DNA of 64,000 nucleotides from positions 186,001 through 250,000 of the forward strand of contig NC_085139.1 in NCBI RefSeq assembly GCF_024139115.2, given 5' to 3'. Source of the stretch: Armigeres subalbatus (taxonomy: Eukaryota; Arthropoda; Insecta; Diptera; Culicidae). Below the pieces are notes generated by a model that was not told the origin of the DNA, searched no databases, and saw nothing but the letters and a program-made list of their open reading frames with translations. Position numbers and translations under genes: made by a program. This document shows, piece after piece, positions 1 to 11,254 of this stretch; position 1 is the stretch's first letter; each line of letters begins with the position of its first letter.

Positions 1-1722
1 CCCTGTTCGCCTTCGAGCATAGTGTGGATGCTCAGGTGTCTGTCGCGCAGATTTTTCCAAAGCCCTAAACCCTTGTAAACAAAACACGCACACACAGTCG
101 AATCACTTCGTGCGGCAAGTGGTAATATAAACCTAAATGCAGTTCAGTTAACAGAAACTGTAGCGAGGGCATGTGATGCATCAATGCCGATAAGATTGGA
201 ACCACGCAATAGGCGACGTCCGGCTTACTGGTGGAACGAGTCACTCAGGGATCTCTGTTCTGCTTGTCTAAGGGCAAGAAGACGCGTTACGAGATCGCGA
301 ACAGAACTGTGTTGAACTTAATCCTAGAATTAAAAAAACACATTAATAAAGTAAAAAAAAAATCGCGAACAGAAGAGGATAGAGAACAGAATAAGGTGGT
401 ATTTCGTGCGGCTTGGGCGGCATTGAACCGCGAGATCAAGTTGAGCAAGTTGAACTGCTACAAGGAGTTGTGCCGCGAAGCCGATGCCAATCCGTGGGGC
501 TACGCGTATCGGACGATAATGGCAAAGACCAAAGGACCAACGACGGACGCCAATTAAAATGTGCCCGGAGAGGCTAAAGATAATAGTGGACGGTCTCTTT
601 CCGCATCACAGCCTAACGCTGTGGCCATCAACTCCGTACGATGATGAAGACGACACTGTTGATGCTACGGTATTCAGCGAAGCGCTTGAACTTGTCGCGA
701 AAGCTTCTTCTTCTTCTTCTTCTGACGTCTTGTCGATAACGGGTGAGAATCTAGAGGAGGTGGAAATGCTGGCAGCTGAAACGATCGATATAATCGAAAA
801 CTAGATAGGTAGTGTCAGTTTACAATTGGCCCACAAAACAGAGGTTGTGTTGGTGAGTAACTACGAAGCCGCACAGAGGGTGAACATTTCTGTCGGAGGG
901 CACGTAATTCGGTCTCAGCGTTCACTGAAACACCTGGGGGTGATGATAGACGATCGGTTAAATTTTAATAGCCACGTTGACTATGCCTGCGCGAAGGCTG
1001 CGAAGGCAACCACAGCGTTAGCCCGAATCATACCAAATGTTAGGGGTCCTAGGAGTAGTAGAATGTGACTTTTGGCGAGTGTATCATCAACGATCCTGAG
1101 GTACGATGTCCCCGCGTGGGGTAATGCGCTCAAAGCCAAGCGTAACCAGGCAAAGCTAAAAAGCGTGTATCGGCTCATGGCTATGAGAGTCGCTAGCGCT
1201 TATAGGACTATATCGTCGGAGGCAGTATGTGTGATCGCCGGGATGATTCCCGTCGGCATAATGCTGGGTGAGGATATTGAGTGCTACCATAGAAGGGGCA
1301 TTAGAGGTGTGAAGAAAACAGTGAGAATAGAATCAATGGCAAATGGCAACATGAGTGGGATAACTCGGACAAAGGAAAGTGGACCCATCACCTCATTCCA
1401 AACTTGACGAGTTGGCTAAACATGTTTTAGGAAGTATCTATATCGCTTTGGTCACGCACGTTCGCCATGCTGCCCGGTGTACGAGGATGCGAAGGAAACG
1501 CCTGAACTCGTCCTATTCGAAGGCCTTAGGTTCGAGACCATACGAAGAGAAATATCAGCTTTGAGCGTGGAGAACATACTCGGTGAGATGTGTCGCGATG
1601 AAGCCACTTGGGATGTCGTCAAAAATGTAGTATCGCACATTCTTACGGAGTTGCAAAGAACTTGGTACTATTCGAGGTACTATCCAAATATTCAATTCTT
1701 TCATATCTGCAGCAAATGGTAG
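1..1722 (+). mobile_element. R1-clade non-LTR retrotransposon remnant, RT core deleted
   Basis: Plus-strand pieces in shifting frames resemble the ORF2 of R1-clade LINEs. Positions 184-540 read as the linker between endonuclease and reverse transcriptase (RRRPAYWWNESLRDL, then FRAAWAALNREIKLSK). Positions 559-804 continue towards the RT. Positions 826-1068 already belong to the region after the RT palm (LKHLGVMIDDRLNFNSHVDY), and 1072-1722 is the C-terminal part (YRLMAMRVASAYRTISSEAVC; ENILGEMCRDEATWDVV). The FADD-containing palm is missing, so about 800 is an internal deletion joint. Several frameshifts and stops follow. The left end runs off the window. It cannot make an active enzyme. The same C-terminal region recurs at 49593-50160. 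Confidence 0.75.
307..361 (+). mobile_element. Ultrashort retroposon, family I, copy 1 (55 bp)
   Basis: A 55-bp insertion interrupts the R1-like coding sequence. It contains GTGTTGAACTTAATC, a weak TTAAT/ATTAA hairpin, ACATTAATAAAG and a terminal A run. The 13 bases ATCGCGAACAGAA stand on both sides (294-306 and 362-374), as expected of a target-site duplication. Removing the insert and one duplicate rejoins the reading frame (RSRTE then EDREQNK). Related copies lie at 15132-15191 and 46039-46161. It may instead be an extremely 5'-truncated LINE 3' end. Confidence 0.8.
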
Positions 1723-1963
1723 TTTCATCTTCACGATGAATGTTGCTCGAAGGATCGGAACACGGTGAACCTTGCTTGATGATGTATATGAGCTGCTCCT
1801 CTCAATGCAAAATGACCTCCTAGGGATGGCCAGATGTCAAGGTTACTGCCAATATGGATGACGTTAGGTTGCAGAAGGTGAGGTTCTCGACAAAAATAGA
1901 AATCTAACTTGGGAGGAGACCATAAGGCCTCGCTTGTGTTGCTGGAACCACGAACTGCTGAGA

Positions 1964-2940
1964 CTACGCTGCTTCCTGGTCCCCAAGTTGGTTGTCGGGA
2001 ATAGGCAAGACGCACAAACGTGTAATTGCCCTTTTGTAGATCCCATCTTTCGTACGTATGTTGACGACCCGGATGAGACCGTCGTTGCCAGGGAGTACTT
2101 CAGTTACACGGCCAAAACGCCACTTCTGCGGCGGAAGATTATCTTCACGAACTAACACCATTGTTCCGATGCGAATGTTGTCGCGCTCATGGGTCCGTCT
2201 ATTTCATTGTTGCAGTCCCGGAAGATATTCGGTTGACCATCGCTTCCAAATGCAACGGACATACTCCTGTGTCATTTGCCATTGAGAAAGGCGGTTGCTA
2301 GGTGTTTCTTCATTGGAGGGCTCAGGAATTGCAATCAGTGGTCTATGTACCAGGAAGTGACCAGGCGTAAGGACCTCCAAGTCCTCAGGGGAATTGCTGA
2401 CTTGCATAAGTGGCTGGGAGTTGAGAATTACCTCAGTCTGCGTAAGCACTGTGTTGAATTGCTCAGTTGTCACTAAAGCATTCGCAAGTGTTTGGCAAAG
2501 GTGCGTCTTCAGGGATTTTACCGCTGCTTCCCAGATTCCCCCAAAATGGGGTGATCTAGACGGAATGAATGAGAATTGAATGCCCTCATCGGAGCAGTGT
2601 CGAATAACATCCAGGCGATTCAGGAGCAAGAGTTGGTTCAATGTTCGATGAGTCCCGACAAAGTTCGTCGCATTATCGCAATAGATGGTATGCTGGACTC
2701 CTCTGCGTGCGGCAAATCTTTTCAGAGAGGCAATAAACGAGTCTGCAGATAAATTACCCACCAACTCAAGGCGATACACCTAGGTTGACAGACAAACGAA
2801 TACTGCAACGATTTTACTGGCGCAGCTTTTCTCGACGGCGGCCGCAGGTAGAAGGGACCGCAGAAATCCACCCCGGTATCAAGAACGGAAACGTTGGTGA
2901 CACTCGAACGGGGGGCAAGTCTGCCATGATGGTGACGCAT
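1964..2940 (-). pseudogene. BEL/Pao integrase core and C-terminal domain
   Basis: The segment from 2779 down to 2204 carries the integrase core: TIYCDNATNFVG holds a catalytic Asp, and FIPSRSPHFGGIWEAAVKSL is the BEL signature around the catalytic Glu. It continues into LTPGHFLVHRPL and RWSTEYLPGLQQ, then in another frame at 2161-1964 into MVLVREDNLPPQKWRFGRV, the DUF5641-like tail found at the end of BEL pol. At 2940-2722 a fragment (DTGVDFCGPFYL) corresponds to the start of the integrase core. Frames shift between these pieces, so it is a pseudogene of an enzyme that would insert the element's cDNA. Confidence 0.85.
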
Positions 2941-3051
2941 TCGTGGGTGACTTTGCGCACGATTTCGCGCAACCGAAGAGGTCAGAACTTTGTCCGAACA
3001 GTTGCTACCTTAAGCGTAGGTCCAGCATGTAGATAATGCTGGTGATAATGC

Positions 3052-4424
3052 CTAAAGACTAGCAGCGTAAGCATATGTTTGTTGTCCAAGATCATAGGTT
3101 GCTTCTGAGCGTACGAGCACTGGAGATAGGGTCTTTAGCTTCGACGTAGGCTTCACTTGACCAGTGGTACGGATAGAGTGCAGGTCTTCTGCGAACGATT
3201 CTTGCTGAGCAATTTTGACCAAACTGACCAATGCTTCTTCTAGTTCTTCTGTGGACAATGGTCCAGATCTTCTGGTTGCTATGTTACAGTTCTTCGTATT
3301 ATAGCAGAATCGCAGACCAATCGAACAAGACCAGAGAGAGTAGCCTATCCTGTAGTTGCACGGAACTGAAGAGATCATCGGAAGTTCGAACTAAATCAGG
3401 CCAAAAACGATTTGGTTGTAGCAGCCATTGTGGACCTTGCCACCACAAGGAGTGATTAACAAGCTCCATAGCAGACATACCCCATGATATGGCGTCTGCT
3501 GGGTTATCGATGCCTGGGACGTGCCTCCAGCTTCCAGAAGCAGTGATTTGCTGGATTTCAGCCACTCGATTGCCAACTATTTTTTTCCAACGAGATGGTG
3601 AAGCTGACAACCAGTGTATAACAATAGTTGAATCCGTCCAGAAAAATGCACTGGCTTGGTTTCGAAGACTGGTATCCACCTTTTCGAACAAGTGGCTTAG
3701 TAGCAGCGCACCGCAGAGCTGTAACCGAGGGAGGCAAATAGTGGGCTCAAGTTTGTTAGTCCCCGTAGGTGCAACTTTCGACTTTGCTGTAAGTAAGTAC
3801 ACCTAGACGTTTGCTATAGCAGCAACTGTGCGGATATAGATGCATGCACCGTATGCACATTCGGATGCATCACTGAACCCATGGAGCTCATAGTGAAGGT
3901 GTCGAGAACTAGGAGATCTCTTCGAAAGGACTTCCAGAATTGCTGTTCCCGATCGTTCAGCGGATTTTCCCAAGATACCTTCGCTTTCCACAGCTTTTGC
4001 ATAAATAATTTTGAGGGTCGAATAGGTGTACTGCCTCAGAAAGCACCAACCGCTTGGTTATCACAGTATCATAATTCCAAGCAGGTATTTTGAAGCGGAA
4101 TACGTCGTCGGCTGGCTGCCAGAGCAGCCCCAAAGTTTTCACAGGTGCGGTAGAAGAATCGAGCTCCAACAGACTTCGATCTTCTCGAAGTTCCACTGGA
4201 ATATGCTGTAGAATTGCCAAGCTATTGGATTCCCCTTCTTTGGAGCTTAAACCCGGCGGACTGCAGGAGGTCAATCAGCTCCTGACATAGTTCTATTCCT
4301 TCTTTTTCCGATACTACTCCACCCAGAAAATCATCAACGTAGAAGTCTGTCGATAGCGCCTTTGTCGCATTGGGGTGGGTTGATTCACCATCAGAAGCGA
4401 GCTGCTGTAGACAGCGGGTCGCAA
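3052..4424 (-). pseudogene. BEL/Pao reverse transcriptase C-terminus and RNase H
   Basis: At 4424-4222 the RT continues after the YGTASAPYL motif found across the insertion at 8562: WVATRCLQQLASDGE, then FYVDDFLGGVVSEKEG with the catalytic YVDD. Pieces at 4274-3803 follow (ELREDRSLLELD; LGLLWQPADDVFRFKI; HYELHGFSDASECAYGAC, where the DAS is RNase H-like). At 3802-3299 is the rest of the RNase H region (QLCGALLLSHLFEKV; FFWTDSTIVIHWL; RVAEIQQIT; PGIDNPADAISWG). Pieces at 3378-3052 lead to the integrase zinc region. Frameshifts between pieces show decay. This fills the space between RT and integrase as expected for BEL pol. Confidence 0.85.
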
Positions 4425-4465
4425 CCCAAGTAGCACGCGCAACATCTTTCAAATAGGTGTTTGTT

Positions 4466-7400
4466 TGTTTTGGCACGGCAAATGCTGGGTAAAGCGTACC
4501 ATTGGTACTTCACGTACCTGAAGGAATAAAATAGACCCCATCTCGCGGTCCTTAGCCTCTTACCCAGCAACTCCTATCCCTACCTCCCCGCGGTGCTGGC
4601 CGGGATACGAGCAACCTTAGGGAAGATCGGGTAACCAACCCCGGTGGGAACTATGGTCGTATGCTGACAGGGAAGGGGGAGTTTGCTCCTTTCCGGAGGT
4701 GCAAATCTTATTGAGCGTCTGTTCTCCATGTCAGGATCGGCTCACAACAGCGTCTGTTCTCCATGTTAGGGGCGGCTGATCATCGTCCGAGTGCCAGCGA
4801 GGGACTCTAAGTGAAACTGTGCACCATGGTCCACCGGAAATAAGGAGGAATGGTCCTCCGGAAATTTAGGGGGTTTGGTGTCAGGCCCTGCAAGCCAGCC
4901 TTTAAAAAATCATAAGCAACGAACAACCAACAAGAGAGTACGGACCGGAGCCATCGGCGAAGACCACTGCGACGAAAAGGGACTAGCGATTGGAAACTCG
5001 GTTCGTGGAACTGCAAATCTCTTAACTTCATCGGGAGCACACGCATACTCGCCGATGTGCTCAAGGACCGTGGATTCGGCATCGTAGCGCTGCAGGAGGT
5101 TTGTTGGAAGGGATCAATGGTGCGAACGTTTAGAGGTAATCATACCATCTACCAGAGCTGCGGCAACACACACGAGCTGGGAACAGCTTTCATAGTGATG
5201 GGTGATATGCAAAGGCGCGTGATCGGGTGGTGGTCGATCAATGAAAGAATGTGCAGGTTGAGGATCAAAGGCCGGTTCTTCAATTTCAGCATAATCAACG
5301 TCCATAGCCCACACTCCTGAAGCACTGATGATGATAAGGACGCATTCTACGCGCAGCTGGAACGTGAGTACGACAGCTGCCCAAGCCACGACGTCAAAAT
5401 CATCATAGGAGATTTGAACGCTCAGGTTGGCCAAGAGGAGGAGTTTAGACCGACTATTGGAAAGTTCAGCACTCACCGGCTGACGAACGAAAACGGCCTA
5501 CGACTAATCGATTTCGCCGCCTCCAAGAATATGGCCATTCGCAGCACCTACTTCCAACACAGCCTCCCGTATCGGTACACCTGGAGATCACCACTGCAGA
5601 CAGAATCACAAATCGACCACGTTCTGATTGATGGACGGCACTTCTCCGACATTATCGACGTCAGGACATATCGTGGCGCCAACATCGACTCTGACCACTA
5701 TCTGGTGATGGTTAAACTGCGCCCAAAACTATCCGTCATCAACAATGTTCGGTACCGACGACCGCCGCGGTACGACCTAGAGCGACTGAAGCAACCTGAT
5801 GTCGCCACTGCATACGCGCAGCATCTCGAGGCAGCGTTGCCGGAAGAGTGTGAGCTCGATGGGGCCCCTCTTGAGGACTGCTGGAATACAGTCAAAGCAG
5901 CCATTAACGACGCAGCGGAGAACAACGTCGGGTATATGGGTCGAAGTCGACGGAACGATTGGTTCGACGAAGAGTGCAGACAGATTCTGGAGGAGAAGGA
6001 CGCAGCGCGGGCGGTCGCGCTGCAGCAAGGTACCCGGCAGAACGTGGAACGTTATAGACGGAAGCGGAGACAGCAGACCCGCCTTTTTCAGGAGAAGAAA
6101 CGCCGCCTGGAAGAAGCGGAGTGCGAGGAGATGGAACAGCTGTGCCGTTCTCAAGAAACACGCAAGTTCTATCAGAAGCTCAACGCATCCCGCAAAGGCT
6201 TCGTGCCGCGAGCCGAAATGTGCCGGGATAAGGATGGGAGCATATTGACGGACGAACGTGTGGTGATCGAAAGGTGGAAGCAGCACTACGAGGAACATCT
6301 GAATGGCGCTGAGAGTACAGGCAGTGAAAGTCAAGACAGCGGAGGAGATGACTACGTCAGTTCAGCGGACGATAAAAGCCAACCAGCCCCCACCTTGAGG
6401 GAAGTTAAGGATGCCATTCAACAGCTAAAGACCAATAAAGCAGCTGGTAAGGATGGTATCGGAGCTGAGCTCATCAAGATGGGCCCGGAAAAGCTGGCCA
6501 CTTGCCTGCACAAACTGATAGTCAGAATCTGGGAAACTGAACAGCTACCGGAGGAGTGGAAGGAAGGGGTTATATGCCCCATCTACAAGAAAGGTGACAA
6601 ACTGGAGTGTGAGAACTTTCGAGCGATCACCATCCTTAATGCCGCCTACAAAGTGATATCCCAGATCATCTTCCGTCGTCTGTCACCATTAGTGAACGAG
6701 TTCGTGGGAAGTTATCAAGCCGGCTTCGTTGACGGCCGCTCGACTATGGACCAGATATTGACTGTACGGCAAATCCTTCGAAAATGCCGTTATTACCAGG
6801 TCCCTTCGCACCATCTGTTCTTTTATTTCAAGGCGGCATACGACAGTATAGTTCGCGTAGAGCTGTGGAAAATTATGGACGAGAACAGCTTCCTAGGGAA
6901 GCTTACCAGACTGATCAAAGCAACGGTGGATGGTGTGCAAAACTGTGTGAAGATTTCGGGCGAACACTCCAGTTCGTTCGAATCGCGCCGGGGACTAAGA
7001 CAAGGTGATGGACTTTCGTGCCTGTTGTTCAACATTGCGCTAGAAGGTGTCATGCGGAGAGCCGGGTGTAACAGCCGTGGTACGATTTTCAACAGATCCA
7101 GTCAATTTATTTGCTTCGCGGATGACATGGACATTGTCGGCCGAACATTTGCAAAGGTGGCAGAACTGTACACCCGCCTGAAACGTGAAGCAACAAAAGT
7201 TGGACTGGTGGTGAATGCGTCAAAGACAAAGTACATGCTTGTGGGCGGAACCGAGCGCGACAGGGCCCGCCTGGGAAGGAGTGTTACGATAGACGGGGAT
7301 ACCTTCGAGGTGGTCGAGGAATTCGTCTACCTCGGATCCTTGCTAACGGCTGACAACAACGTTAATCGTGAAATACGAAGGCGCATCATCTGTGGAAGTC

Positions 7401-7939
7401 GGGCCTACTACGGGCTCCAGAAGAAACTGCGGTCGAAAAAGATTCGCCACAGCACCAAATATGTCATGTACAAGACGTTAATAAGACCGGTAGTCCTCTA
7501 CGGACATGAAACATGGACAATGCTCGAGGAGGACTTGCAAGCACTCGGAGTATTCGAGAGACGGGTGCTTAGGACTATCTTTGGCGGTGTGCAAGAAGAC
7601 GGTATGTGGCGGCGAAGAATGAACCATGAGCTCGCCCAACTCTACGGCGAACCTAGTATCCAGAAGGTAGCTAAAGCCGGAAGGGTACGATGGGCAGGAC
7701 ATGTTGCAAGAATGCCGGACAGCAACCCTGCAAAGATGGTGTTCGCTTCCGATCCGGCAGGTACAGAGACGGCTTGGAGCGCAGCGAGCGAGATGGGCAG
7801 ACCAGGTGCAAAACGACTTGGCGAGCGTGGGGCGTATTCGAGGATGGAGAGATGCGGCCTCGAACCGTGCATTGTGGCGTCAAATTGTTGATTCAGTGTT
7901 ATCTGTTTAGATGTTAACTAAATAAATGAAATGAAAATG
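4466..7939 (+). mobile_element. RTE-clade non-LTR retrotransposon, near full length, 11-bp TSD
   Basis: AGGTGTTTGTT stands at 4455-4465 and 7940-7950, giving an exact 11-bp target-site duplication. Between them are about 500 bp of non-coding 5' region, an endonuclease-RT reading frame and a short 3' end with an AAATGAAATGAAAATG tail, which fits the short-repeat tails of RTE elements. A second, rearranged copy is on the minus strand at 46740-48807. It lies inside the TIR element at 4425-8561, so it is the youngest layer of this nest. Confidence 0.8.
4965..7910 (+). pseudogene. RTE endonuclease-reverse transcriptase ORF (one stop, one frameshift)
   Basis: The reading frame becomes recognisable at about 4965-5000 (WKLGSWNCKSLNF), the start of an APE-type endonuclease; LQEVCWKG, IIGDLNAQVG, SQIDHVLIDGRHF and DSDHYLVMVKL follow. 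A single in-frame TGA at 5318-5320 interrupts the endonuclease, and the same frame then stays open from 5321 to beyond 7760. The RT region has KAAGKDGIGAELIKMG, CPIYKKGDKLECENFRAITI, YQAGFVDGRSTMDQI, GLRQGDGLSCLLFNIALEG and the catalytic FADD near 7117-7128. Near 7765 a 1-nt insertion moves the true C-terminus (RARWADQVQNDLASVGRI) to another frame that ends at 7910. No ATG start is clear. Similar proteins are often annotated as craniofacial development protein 2-like; I read it as a transposon protein. Confidence 0.85.
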
Positions 7940-8561
7940 AGGTGTTTGTTCTTAATAAATTGCATTGAGGACACTGGCAATACATCGAGTCACATTAACG
8001 CCACTTCCCAGTTTCAGAAAAACAGAATGTTTCATTTCCGTTTAAGTGGCGTCGCAATTTTCTACCCATCTGACTTCTTGGGTAGTTTAAAATTCGATGT
8101 GTTTCATATCAGAAACAAAACAGATAAGTTGCAGAATTAATAACACTTCGGTTCATTGCTGTTACGACAATGTTTCTGATATGTTGCAAAACACTTTGAG
8201 CTCAGCTGAGCAGTATTTTATTTTCGAAAGTCCCCTGCATGTTCCGTATAAGGTACAATGCAGTTACAAATGACTTTGTTGTTTATGTAGTGCACTTGTA
8301 GCAGAATCTCCAAATAGAATTGTTGGTGTGGTGAAGTTTGAAGTAGAAGTTTGCAAATCTCAAGGTCCATGGTTCGATTCCCGGTTGATTTTTGTGTTTT
8401 TATTTCATTGTAGCACCAACATGTTGCATATAGGCTCCACCTCTTGCGCTTTTTGTGTCACAAAGGAGTTCCAAATACGACGCGTTGTGCATAAGTTAGA
8501 CATTTAGTAAGTCACACCACAGTTGTTGTTACTCACTGAGCAACAAGAGGTGTTGCTTGGG

Positions 8562-9063
8562 AAGGTATGGGGCTGACGCTGTACCATAAGTAACCGTCAG
8601 CAGTTCGTAGGTTTGGGGTCGTACACATATTACGTAAGCAGCTTTTCTGGATTTTTCGACCCCCCCTCCCCCCATGTAAGATTTTTTCATACAAATGATT
8701 TTTTATTTATATGGAGCGTAAGATATTGACAAACACCCCCTCCCCCCTAAGTGCTTACGTAATATGTGTACGGCCCCTTTGTAGGGGATCTGAAGGAGAA
8801 GGTCGAAACACAATGCGTTGCACGGGACGATCGGCTGGAGACACCAGCACTTGGCGGTACATTTTCTGCAAATCAGCCACAATAACGAAGCGAGGTAGTC
8901 TGGATTGTAGAATGATGCTGTACAGTTCGTTTTGTACAACTGGGCCCACCATCAGCGCATCGTTTCACGATACGCCAGTGTCAGTGGAGTATGATGCTTC
9001 GAAAACGACGCGGAGTTTCGTCGTTAAATTCTCTGGACGCACGATGCAATGGTGAGGCATGTA
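8562..9063 (-). pseudogene. BEL/Pao reverse transcriptase N-terminal half
   Basis: From 9060 down the minus strand reads MPHHCIVRPENLTTKLRVVF, then after a stop NDALMVGPVVQNELYSIILQ, RFVIVADLQKMYRQVLVSP and VFRPSPSDPLQ. At 8777-8615 a MITE interrupts. From 8611 it continues YELLTVTYGTASAPYL to 8562, where the TIR element begins. VADLQKMYRQ holds the first catalytic Asp region of a BEL RT. The TGA within the ST-DTGVS stretch shows the copy is dead. Confidence 0.85.
8615..8777. mobile_element. MITE, 163 bp, TIR GGGGTCGTACACATATTACG
   Basis: The left end GGGGTCGTACACATATTACG and the right end CGTAATATGTGTACGGCCCC are inverted repeats with one mismatch. TTT flanks both sides (8612-8614, 8778-8780) and occurs once in the expected BEL coding sequence (PLQTYELL), so this is a 3-bp duplication. 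The interior holds runs of C on both strands' ends and no coding sequence. Confidence 0.75.
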
Positions 9064-9286
9064 GGGGAACTGTACCTATCTCCATCTCACTGTACATATA
9101 TCAATCTCATCGCTAAACAAAGAAATACGGGACCAAATTCATCGCTTCTTATTTTCAACATGCGATCTAACTGCTAAAAAAATCACAAAAATAATAAACA
9201 AACCAAATTCATTTCCATTGCTTTGTTTTTGGTGGGATGGAAATAGGAGCTATGAGATGAAGTGATAAAGTGGCGAACCGTTCCCC
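9064..9286. mobile_element. TA-flanked MITE, about 223 bp
   Basis: GGGGAACTGT at the left and ACCGTTCCCC at the right are inverted ends, each next to TA (9062-9063 and 9287-9288). Taking out the element and one TA gives a reading frame in which a Tyr pair precedes MPHHC, the usual BEL sequence here. The centre is AT-rich and non-coding. Confidence 0.65.
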
Positions 9287-9492
9287 TAGTAGGATTTCTC
9301 TCCGGGTTTGTCAATTTCAGAGCTAGTATTGATCGGAGCCATATGTCCCAGCCATATGTCGCGTGAAGCTGTCTTTCCAGGGACAGAAAACGTCGAGTAG
9401 CGATGGTACGAGATTCTCCCTATTTGTCCAGAACATCTGACTTTTTTGGCAATGAAACCACAAGCCTACCAGTACAACCTCGGGTTGTAGTA

Positions 9493-9992
9493 GGGTCGGT
9501 GTACCGGTAATAGTGGTATTATGGATTGGTCCAAATTGTTTAATTCATCACTATTTATAGGAATATATTTTCTGTAAGGTAAATATATTGACAGAAAGCT
9601 GTTCTTCTCTACTTTTCAGGAAAAATATTGTTGATACTTCAAAATATTGTTTTCTTTTCAAAATCGCTTCCTCCATTAACTGGTACATGGACAAGTAATA
9701 GTGGAAATAGCTAACTTTTGCTCCTATAATAGTGAATCCCATTGGTTTCTCATGGGATTCACTATTATAGGAACGCCTCACTATTATTGGTGCAAGGGAG
9801 CCAAAAAGTTAAGGAAAAATGATATTTTTCGATGTTTTCCTGGAAAACTTGTAAACTTTTTCTCACACATTCACTTTTTTTTAAGCAAGCGCTATACTAT
9901 GAAGGAATTTGTAAAAATCAAAATGCACTACATCTAGTGAAAATCGAGTTTCCACTATTACTGGTACACCACTATTACTGGCACAGCCACCC
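9493..9992. mobile_element. Fold-back MITE, 500 bp, TA target site
   Basis: The left end GGGTCGGTGTACCGGTAATA and the complement of the right end (GGGTGGCTGTGCCAGTAATA) match in most positions, and both lie beside TA (9491-9492, 9993-9994). The motif ACTATTATNGG recurs in direct and inverted orientation inside. A perfect 21-bp hairpin sits at the centre (9722-9772). It separates the BEL protease and RT pieces. Confidence 0.65.
9722..9772. repeat. Perfect 21-bp stem hairpin inside the MITE
   Basis: 9722-9742 (TCCTATAATAGTGAATCCCA plus T) is the exact reverse complement of 9752-9772, with a 9-nt loop. It is the symmetry centre of the 9493-9992 element. Confidence 0.9.
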
Positions 9993-10079
9993 TAGCAGCA
10001 AAGTAGGTTTCGCATTTCCGTTCTTCTATGGAGAGGATCTCGTTCGAGTGGCATGACTCCACTTCCCAGAACCGAGCAA

Positions 10080-11254
10080 GCTGGTTTTCCAAATCGGCGT
10101 CACTGCAAACAAGCGTCGTGGCAGGTTGACTTTAATTCCACGTGTTCACTTTCCGGAGACTTTCCACCCGATAACCGTTTCCTTTAAATGGGGTAGTTCC
10201 GGTCCAAGATCGATGAAACCTTCCAGTAGTAGACGATAATACATTTCGGCTCCGATGATGGCATCGATTCGATTTGGCTCAAAAAAGTGAGGATCAGCGA
10301 GTTTAACGGACGGGGGAATATTCCAGGTGGAAATCAAAAGCCGGTTGGATGGTAAAATCAACTTGAACTCCGGTAAAATGTGGAACTGTGGGTCCACCGT
10401 GTATGCAGTGCAGCATGAACTAATGATTGCCGTCGTCGATTGTTTCGATACAGCAGCACTGGGTCCCACGCCTTGGAAAGATAATGGGTTATTCTGACGA
10501 TGGAGATCCAATTTTTGTGCCAAACGTTCGCTGAGTAGATTCCGTTCGGAGCAGCAATCTAGTAGAGCTCTTGCGAACTGGATGTTGCCTTTATAGTCGG
10601 CGATTTTAAGAACAGCGGTGGAGAGAAAAATAACACTACTTTCGGAAGAGCAAATGGCTGGGAAGTGGAGGGGTCAACAGAGGGCGCACTGGTGGAGCTT
10701 TGCGATTGTGAAGCAGATGAATTGTTCATTGGCGATTGAGGGCTGACTTTGTGGAATTGTGGGTTTTGGGGGTTGCGATTGCGAGTGCTCTTGTCCTTGT
10801 CTGGAACCGTTTAATTGCAGGGTGCAAGTGTAGCATCGTATGGTGCCTTTGACCGCATACACGACAGACTGAGCTGGGACAAGCCCGTACCAAGTGGGAA
10901 GAGGAAAAACAATTCAGACATAAGCCAGCTTTTTTGACTGATTTCAGTCGGGAAGGATTCATGTTGTTGAAGGAGTCACATTTGAACGGAGAGTGAAAGG
11001 ACTTTTGACAGTGTGGACAATTTTTTTCTGAGCTGTGATGGTTGTGAGCGTAGAGCTAAATATCCCTTTGACCGTTGTTTTTCCATGGTCTTGGCGCGAG
11101 TCCGATCCTCGAGATTTCATGGATGCCAGAGGTTGTAACGTTGCAAGATGGTCCCGCAGAAACTTCATCAAGTCCTCGTACTTTGGTGCTTCACGAGAGT
11201 TGTGAGCACGCTCCCAATGCCTTTGTGTGTCAGCATCAAAACGTGTATAGAGCA
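10080..11254 (-). pseudogene. BEL/Pao gag C-terminus, zinc knuckle and protease
   Basis: From 11254 down, the minus strand reads the end of the gag domain (HWERAHNSREAPKYEDLMKF, then RDHLATLQPLAS). A cysteine-rich segment at 10917-10830 (CLNCFSSSHLVRACPSSVCR, then CGQRHHTMLH) is the nucleic-acid-binding knuckle. At about 10523-10146 the retropepsin-like domain shows LSFQGVGPSAAVSK, PNRIDAIIGAEMYYRLL and LPHLKETVIGWKVSG, typical of the aspartic protease block of BEL polyproteins. Stops and frameshifts are frequent. The gag domain continues across the 2-kb insertion at 13302. Confidence 0.8.

Larger units (their letters stand above)
4425..8561. mobile_element. TIR element (about 0.66 kb before the RTE entered it)
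   Basis: The BEL RT reads YGTASAPYL down to 8562 and resumes with ATRCLQQLA at 4424, so everything between is inserted. The insert begins CCCAAGTAGCAC and ends with the near-complement GTGTTGCTTGGG, a 12-bp terminal inverted repeat with two mismatches. AA is present on both sides (4423-4424 and 8562-8563) and only once in the inferred uninterrupted BEL sequence. Without the RTE at 4466-7939 the element is about 660 bp and non-coding. The family is not identified; the MITE at 14408-14503 starts with a similar CCC-AGTA end. Confidence 0.6.

Noticed and set aside
5414..7891. Single host gene for a craniofacial development protein 2-like product
   Set aside because: TSD, tail, RT motifs and a second rearranged copy show it is an RTE retrotransposon.
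8335..8395. tRNA-derived SINE head (GGTTCGATTCC box B)
   Set aside because: No matching A box or fold; it lies within the non-coding part of the TIR element.
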